From the NCBI GenBank assembly GCA_963921935.1, contig OY998185.1, forward strand, positions 30,410,487-30,474,486: DNA of 64,000 nucleotides. The letters run 5' to 3'. A program made the position numbers and the translations under genes. Shown here piece after piece: positions 58,555 to 64,000 of the stretch. This DNA comes from Galeruca laticollis. Taxonomy: Eukaryota > Arthropoda > Insecta > Coleoptera > Chrysomelidae. Below the pieces are notes generated by a model that was given only the letters and a program-made list of their open reading frames with translations, made no database searches and was not told where the DNA came from. Within the stretch, counting starts at the first letter, position 1. Each line of letters begins with the position of its first letter.

Positions 58555-58600
<46 letters not shown>

Positions 58601-58606
58601 TATATT
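58555..58606. repeat. (TA)n microsatellite
   Basis: About 25 TA units with one interruption, at the 5' end of PLE-2. Confidence 0.95.
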
Positions 58607-60410
58607 CAATACGAATTTGGTTACCACTTAAACTCTAATGAATAGCAGATCCATGATAGAAATACTATTCGAGAGATGAAACTAAAATGAATCGAACCAA
58701 AGAAATACATAGAAACTTTATAATGTACCTTGTACATACATACATAATAGAAATAACATGAATTACAACTATTTGAAAGAAAACTAACTCTAAAACATCA
58801 CCTGTTATAAATTGTATGAGTCCATTTTTCAAATGAGATAGTCAAAAGTTGATGAATTGGCTTAAATATTCTATTAGATACCGTAAAAAAACTATTCAAA
58901 AACACTAGAAAATTCTTTTATAATATATCAAGGGATAAAAGTCAAAATAATAAAACATTAGAGTTATAATGTCTGACATTTGTTAAATTAATTGTCATCT
59001 TGAATAGAGCAAGGTAAAGGAAATTGTAGCTGTCAGCTTAAAATATTTCGGAATTAATATAAAGGAAAAGGAACGTATGAATTGACTATTAAGAAGTGTA
59101 AAACAGGATGTTCTGTAATAAATAAATAAATAATTTGAAAAATGAAATTAAATCTACCAACTGAAAAATTATAACTTATTTGATTGGTAAATAATATTTA
59201 TATTTCATTGAGCGGAAGGCTGATTCTTAGATAAAAAAAAATTGAAGAAAAAGTTTGTTGAAAATGATAACTAGGGACTGACAGAAACAAATTTTTTTGA
59301 TGGGGAGGAAGTTTCGTTTTTGAACAAAAAAAGATTGGGTATTAAAAAGAAAAAGTGTGAACGTGAATAGTAGAAATAAAAAAGAAATACTTTATTCTTT
59401 ACGTAAATTAATAAGATTTGTGAAAGAAAATAATGAATTAAAGAAAAGAAGGAAATTGTAAGTAGGGGAATACAAAAATTTATTCTGGAAGAAAATAAAG
59501 CATCCTGTCGTGGAAATAATATCTCCACGATCCCTTAGATAGATTAGACACTGGAAGCCCATCGATAATGTATTGATATAAATGGATTTTAAATTAATTT
59601 TAAATCGTCTTTGGGTTCTCCTGAAGAAGAAGGAAGTTTTCTGTGATACATCCAGAAAGAAACCAAATAGGAAATAAAACAAGGTGTATTGGACATAAGT
59701 GAATTATGAAAGGTATTTAGAACTATTTCATTTAAAAATTAAATAATCTCACTTGCATATATATAACGTTAAACATTGGTGTTTGACAATCCTCCATTTT
59801 GTAACTTAAATTTGATGAACCTTGAACGATTTGTTTTTGAGTGTATAATATGGTGCATACTTGTATATGTTTTTAATATTAGTTCATATATGTGAATGTG
59901 TTTGGAGTGGAAGATCATTGTAGATAAGATCATTTTCAAATTTATAATCGAATGATGTATTTTTTTGATGATTTCTCTATTTGAAAAGATTCAACAAAAT
60001 TGTTAGTAGACTTCATTTCAAAGCGTTTATTTATTTTTATCCGTTGGCAGAATTGGTGAAGTTTAACGTAATCCAAGAGGGGATTTTGAACAGAATGTAC
60101 AGGGCCGTTCTGTGAAAATTTATAAAAAAGAAAACAAGAATTTCATTTCACATTTTTATCTATTTTTTTTAAAGTAAGGTTTGGCGCTTATATAAACAAT
60201 TATAAAATTATTAAACTTTGTGAACCCAAGATCCTGAGGTTTTGAGTACTCATATTAAAAAAAATTAAGGATATAAAGACATACAAAGGTGAGTGTAGCA
60301 TTATTGAGATAAGTAAGATGTGTCAAATATACCGGGCAGAGAAAAATTAACATAAATAAAATAGAATACAAACTATATATAAAAATTACAGCACAACATT
60401 AGTCTAAACC

Positions 60411-60412
<2 letters not shown>
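58607..60412. other. AT-rich sequence without recognisable genes
   Basis: Frames at 59271-59682 are low-complexity and phenylalanine-rich; I do not regard them as genes. No repeats or exons recognised. Confidence 0.55.
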
Positions 60413-60462
<50 letters not shown>

Positions 60463-60466
60463 TATA
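60413..60466. repeat. (TA)n microsatellite
   Basis: About 26 TA units with one CA. Confidence 0.95.
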
Positions 60467-60554
60467 GTTTCGCTTTTTTTGGTTCTTGGTCTTTTTTATT
60501 TAATTATGTATTGTTTATTTTGTATTCTTGGGATTGAAGACCATTTTTAAAGAT

Positions 60555-60820
60555 ACATCGGACAAACAAGTCAGTATTTGAAAAACAGAGTAAATAGTCA
60601 CGAATATGACAAACGAAACAAAACGGCACTCACTATCCATGTTTCAGAGAACCAACACGAATTTGATTTCGAAAATACAAAAATTCTTCGAAGTGAAAAC
60701 CACACAAAAAAACGCGAAGTTCTAGAAATGATAGAAATACAAAGAAAAACCAGTTCCGTAAATTTAAAGACTGACACAAAAAACCTTAGTAAAATTTATA
60801 ATAACATTATAAAATCTTAG
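60555..60820 (+). pseudogene. GIY-YIG C-terminal fragment of PLE-3
   Basis: The frame starts YIGQTSQYLKNRVNSHEYD and ends TDTKNLSKIYNNIIKS with a stop at 60818-60820. It aligns with the last 85-90 codons of the PLE-1 protein with moderate divergence. No RT is present. Confidence 0.87.
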
Positions 60821-61189
60821 AAATATTGAGAAACACGTGGCACATTCCAAATATAATAAATTTATTACCACACCCTATATAAATATAAAACCCTTTGCAA
60901 ATACCAGTCAACACAAAAACGACACATTAAAACCTCGTTACGCCTGCTTTCATTGTATAGAACAAATACTCGTATTACAATACAAATTTTCATCAATGAC
61001 TGTCATATTTTTAAAATGTTCGTTTTGTTTGTGTGTGAGTTAATATTCTGTTATGTGATACGTCCTAAACAGCTATAAAATATATTGAATAATTAAATGA
61101 ACGTTCTGTGGAAGGTAAGATTTATTTGTTTTGCTATTAAAATTCTTTCTGTAACTTGTACCATTTCTTTTAGTTTTAACAAAAATTTT

Positions 61190-61240
61190 ATTTCTGATGA
61201 AGGTCATGGAAAGACCGAAACGTTAAATAAAAATGTATTA
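61190..61240 (+). ncRNA. hammerhead-like motif of PLE-3
   Basis: CTGATGA (61194-61200), stem II GGTC/GACC (61202-61205 with 61213-61216), GAAA (61217-61220), then ACGTT pairing with AATGT around a 7-base loop as stem III, and a GTA triplet. Stem I is poorly formed in this copy. Confidence 0.55.
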
Positions 61241-61293
61241 ACTACTAGTTAAACGTCTTTAAAAATGGTCTTCAATCCCAAGAATACAAAATA

Positions 61294-61811
<518 letters not shown>

Positions 61812-61835
61812 TATATATATATATATATATATATG

Positions 61836-61907
<72 letters not shown>
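61812..61907. repeat. (TA)n microsatellite
   Basis: Two TA runs separated by GAAC. Confidence 0.95.
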
Positions 61908-61909
<2 letters not shown>

Positions 61910-63290
61910 CATATAGTAAATTTTTTAATTCATAATAAGTATACACTTGTCAATAATTTGCATTTCTAAAAAGAACTGTATGTCAAAATAGAAATTCTCT
62001 CATCAAAATAGAAGAATATCCTATGAAAGTAGGACAGGGATTTGTTATTATTGTTGCGAATGAAAATTCTTTTATAGTTATGTACAATGATTTCTGAAAA
62101 TAATAACGAAATTTAAATTTATTATTTATATTGTAACAGCTATTTTGTCATTTTCACTTATGTACAAAGTTTTATAAAAAAACCAACCAATGAAATGTCA
62201 CATTGATTGATGACACCAATTTAGCAATCAAAATGAATTGTTTGAGTAGATCCTGTTTAAGATTTAAACCAATCGGAGAAGAAGGACTCTCTGGTATCCA
62301 GGAAGTCAGATTTTGGTTGCTAAAAGGGAGGACTATCAATAAATTTTAGAAAAAAAAGAAAGAGTTGGTTGTTCTGAGCTGAATGGAAGAGATCTCCATA
62401 TTGAATTTGGTGAGAGATTTGATGAAATTTTGACAAAATCATTAACAATATAATTTAAAACTAAAAGAGAAACATACCTCACAAATGTAATTTGTCCATT
62501 TGTATATTTTGCGTCTTCGCAACAAAATATATTTTGAATCATCCACATAAAAATTGTTCCTTGTTCCCGAATCTGCAATTACTTAAATACATCCTGCAGT
62601 CAACAATTATAACATCAACAGTGTTTCCTGTATCCTGTATGTATCTGTTCTTGATATATAAATAAACCTTGTTGGAACTTTAAGGTTTAAATCCCTTGAC
62701 GACAGTATTGCAGTCCTGACCTGACTAAATCAGTTTCAACCCCGAACTTTATTCTTTGCTGAAACAGTGAAGAAAATCATTGGACTGTGGTAAGACACTC
62801 TACTTCTTTGTACAATAAATCGTATTCAAGTGTTTATTTTGATTTAAGGATTACTTACATACTTGTTAATTGTTCATTCACTATTGTTTCTAAATCATCT
62901 TCATTTACTCATCCATAATTGGCTTCGAAATTATATAACTTCCTCAGACTTTAAAATAAAATAACATAACCTAAAATTGTTATCTCTGCACAAGTCACAA
63001 ATATTTCTTGTTTTGTATTTCCGAGCCAAATCACGTTTCAAATTTATCATCCATTTTATGTCCTTGTATTATACTTTTATATGTTGAAAATTATCAAATT
63101 GATCACTAATTTGAGTTCGACGCTTATTTAGATTGTTCTTAAAATATTCTGAGGAAAAACAAAGGCCTTGCTCAGAACCCTGTTCTTTTACAAAGTAATA
63201 ATAAAAAATATTATCATTTTCAATTTAGTATAAAACAGTCCATGCCATCTATTGAGCTATAGCCGAAGTAAATGCACATAAAATTTTAAC
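61908..63290. other. segment without recognisable genes; may include an LTR
   Basis: A primer-binding-like site follows at 63295, and TATATAAATAAACC near 62657 could be LTR promoter sequence. I could not define LTR borders. Confidence 0.4.
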
Positions 63291-63294
63291 ATAA

Positions 63295-63311
63295 TTGGCA
63301 GGCCCAACGTG
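63295..63311 (+). other. possible retrotransposon primer-binding site
   Basis: TTGGCAGGCCCAACGTG follows TTTTAACA (possible LTR end) and precedes a gag-like ORF by about 85 bp, as expected for a 5' leader. Confidence 0.4.
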
Positions 63312-63395
63312 ATGCGTTTATTTTAAGGACAATTAGAGGCACAGTAAGAGTTAGAAATACAGTAATTAAAATTAAAAAGAACCACAAAACTAAAA

Positions 63396-63524
63396 ATGGA
63401 ATCTAAAACGCTAAATAATTTAAAAATAAGCGGATTAAAAAAACAGCTTGAAAAGAGAGAACTTTCTAGGGTAGGCATAAAACTAACCTTACAGGACCGA
63501 TCAATATACAGGGTGTCGACATAA
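63396..63524 (+). pseudogene. gag N-terminus with SAP-like motif, truncated
   Basis: The 42-codon ORF reads LNNLKISGLKKQLEKRELSR and continues like a SAP helix-extended-helix, a common start of insect retrotransposon gag proteins. It is cut where unrelated sequence begins near 63510. A DNA- or chromatin-binding role is usual for SAP folds; here it is only a fragment. Confidence 0.45.
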
Positions 63525-63528
63525 ACAT

Positions 63529-63598
63529 GCCATAAGGGCGCTACAATGTATATCTGCTATTATTGTGACGTTACACGTGACGCTAACGCCCTTATGGC
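63529..63598. repeat. short inverted repeat (hairpin)
   Basis: GCCATAAGGGCG at 63529-63540 and its exact reverse complement at 63587-63598 enclose 46 bp. It may be a tiny MITE-like insertion. Confidence 0.6.
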
Positions 63599-63639
63599 TA
63601 ATACAAGTTTGAGATAAAATTATGAAAATTTAGGGCCGT

Positions 63640-63930
63640 ATATAAAAAAATTCAAGGAAAACGATGATCTCTGATAAGTTTGACAAATGTTACATGATGT
63701 TATGATGTCCTCAATCTGCTTTCGCATTCCTGGCCAGTAAAATGATAAATTAGCTTTATCCAATGTTTTTTTATAACCCAAATGTTCATAATGAAGCTTT
63801 TGCAGGATTTCACACCTTAAAGCCTTGGGAACTACAAGTTTTTGACCTTTAAAAATCAAATTTTCTATGCAAGACAATTCTTCTTTGAACTTAAAATAGA
63901 ATTTAACATTTTCCGACAGTAATTTATGCT
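63640..63930 (-). pseudogene. Gypsy integrase zinc-binding fragment
   Basis: IFKGQKLVVPKALRCEILQK, LHYEHLGYKKTL, FYWPGMRKQIED and CNICQTYQ give the H-H-C-C zinc-binding domain that precedes the integrase core in Gypsy elements. The frame continues upstream to about 63930 and ends after CQTYQRSS. The catalytic core is absent from the window. Confidence 0.82.
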
Positions 63931-64000
63931 AGTGGGCTAACCACTTTCTAATGAATTTGTTGCTTTCTGTTTTCTGTAATATTTAAAGAAAGTTCAACGG

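Larger units (their letters stand above)
55242..58556 (-). mobile_element. Penelope-like element PLE-2 with uninterrupted ORF
   Basis: The element lies between two (TA)n tracts (ending 55241 and starting 58555). It has a long RT plus endonuclease ORF (56071-58479), about 0.8 kb of 3' non-coding sequence and a hammerhead-like motif (55313-55340). Two direct repeats of TTGAATGTATCTACCAACAC lie near 55962 and 56020. It is a different family from PLE-1 and PLE-3. Confidence 0.88.

Noticed and set aside
59271..59682. Phenylalanine-rich minus-strand frames
   Set aside because: Low-complexity composition typical of A/T-rich tracts.

Overview
The window is AT-rich eukaryotic nuclear DNA, most likely from an insect with a large, transposon-rich genome. 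The evidence is two spliced collagen exons (Gly-X-Y codons, GT/AG junctions), arthropod-type mobile elements (Penelope-like, RTE, I/Jockey-like LINE, BEL/Pao, Gypsy, piggyBac, pogo, mariner-like), long (TA)n tracts and a 352-bp satellite. I cannot name the species. No bacterial features, rRNA, convincing tRNA or CRISPR array are present.

Layout. 1-2455: 5'-truncated, frameshifted Penelope-like element (PLE-1), then a (TA)n tract. 2562-13599: satellite array of 31 monomers of 350-353 bp; about ten carry on the minus strand a type-I hammerhead-ribozyme-like fold, as in metazoan retrozymes. Two blocks of about 3.58 kb in the array are near-identical and offset by exactly 4220 bp. 13600-15600: unassigned. 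15620-17386: palindrome with 0.84-kb arms. 17387-21510: decayed RTE LINE (minus), split by a foldback DNA element (18549-20054). 21737-21997: collagen exon.

The collagen intron (21998-54339) is 32.3 kb, nearly all nested mobile elements: a piggyBac copy holding a solo LTR that holds a TIR element with a CXC-domain ORF (23345-27577); a complete but mutated LINE with 11-bp target duplications (27834-32074); a decayed BEL/Pao element (32255-37858) with a solo LTR in its integrase; an LTR with an env-like remnant (38354-38960); a Gypsy element with both LTRs (39002-43979) carrying a LINE fragment; a second, internally duplicated Gypsy fragment (46800-49600); a pogo/Tigger remnant (49910-51000); and a mariner-like element with 0.84-kb inverted repeats (51623-54253) ending 86 bp before the next collagen exon (54340-54537).

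54538-64000: microsatellites and three more Penelope-like copies, one with an uninterrupted 802-codon RT plus GIY-YIG ORF (56071-58479, minus), then retrotransposon scraps.

The only host gene seen is the collagen, on the + strand; everything else recognisable is repeat-derived. The unifying theme is ribozymes: hammerhead-like folds occur near the 3' ends of the Penelope copies, beside the satellite and inside the satellite monomers, which raises the possibility that the satellite is a retrozyme-type repeat served by Penelope-like machinery. That link is inference.
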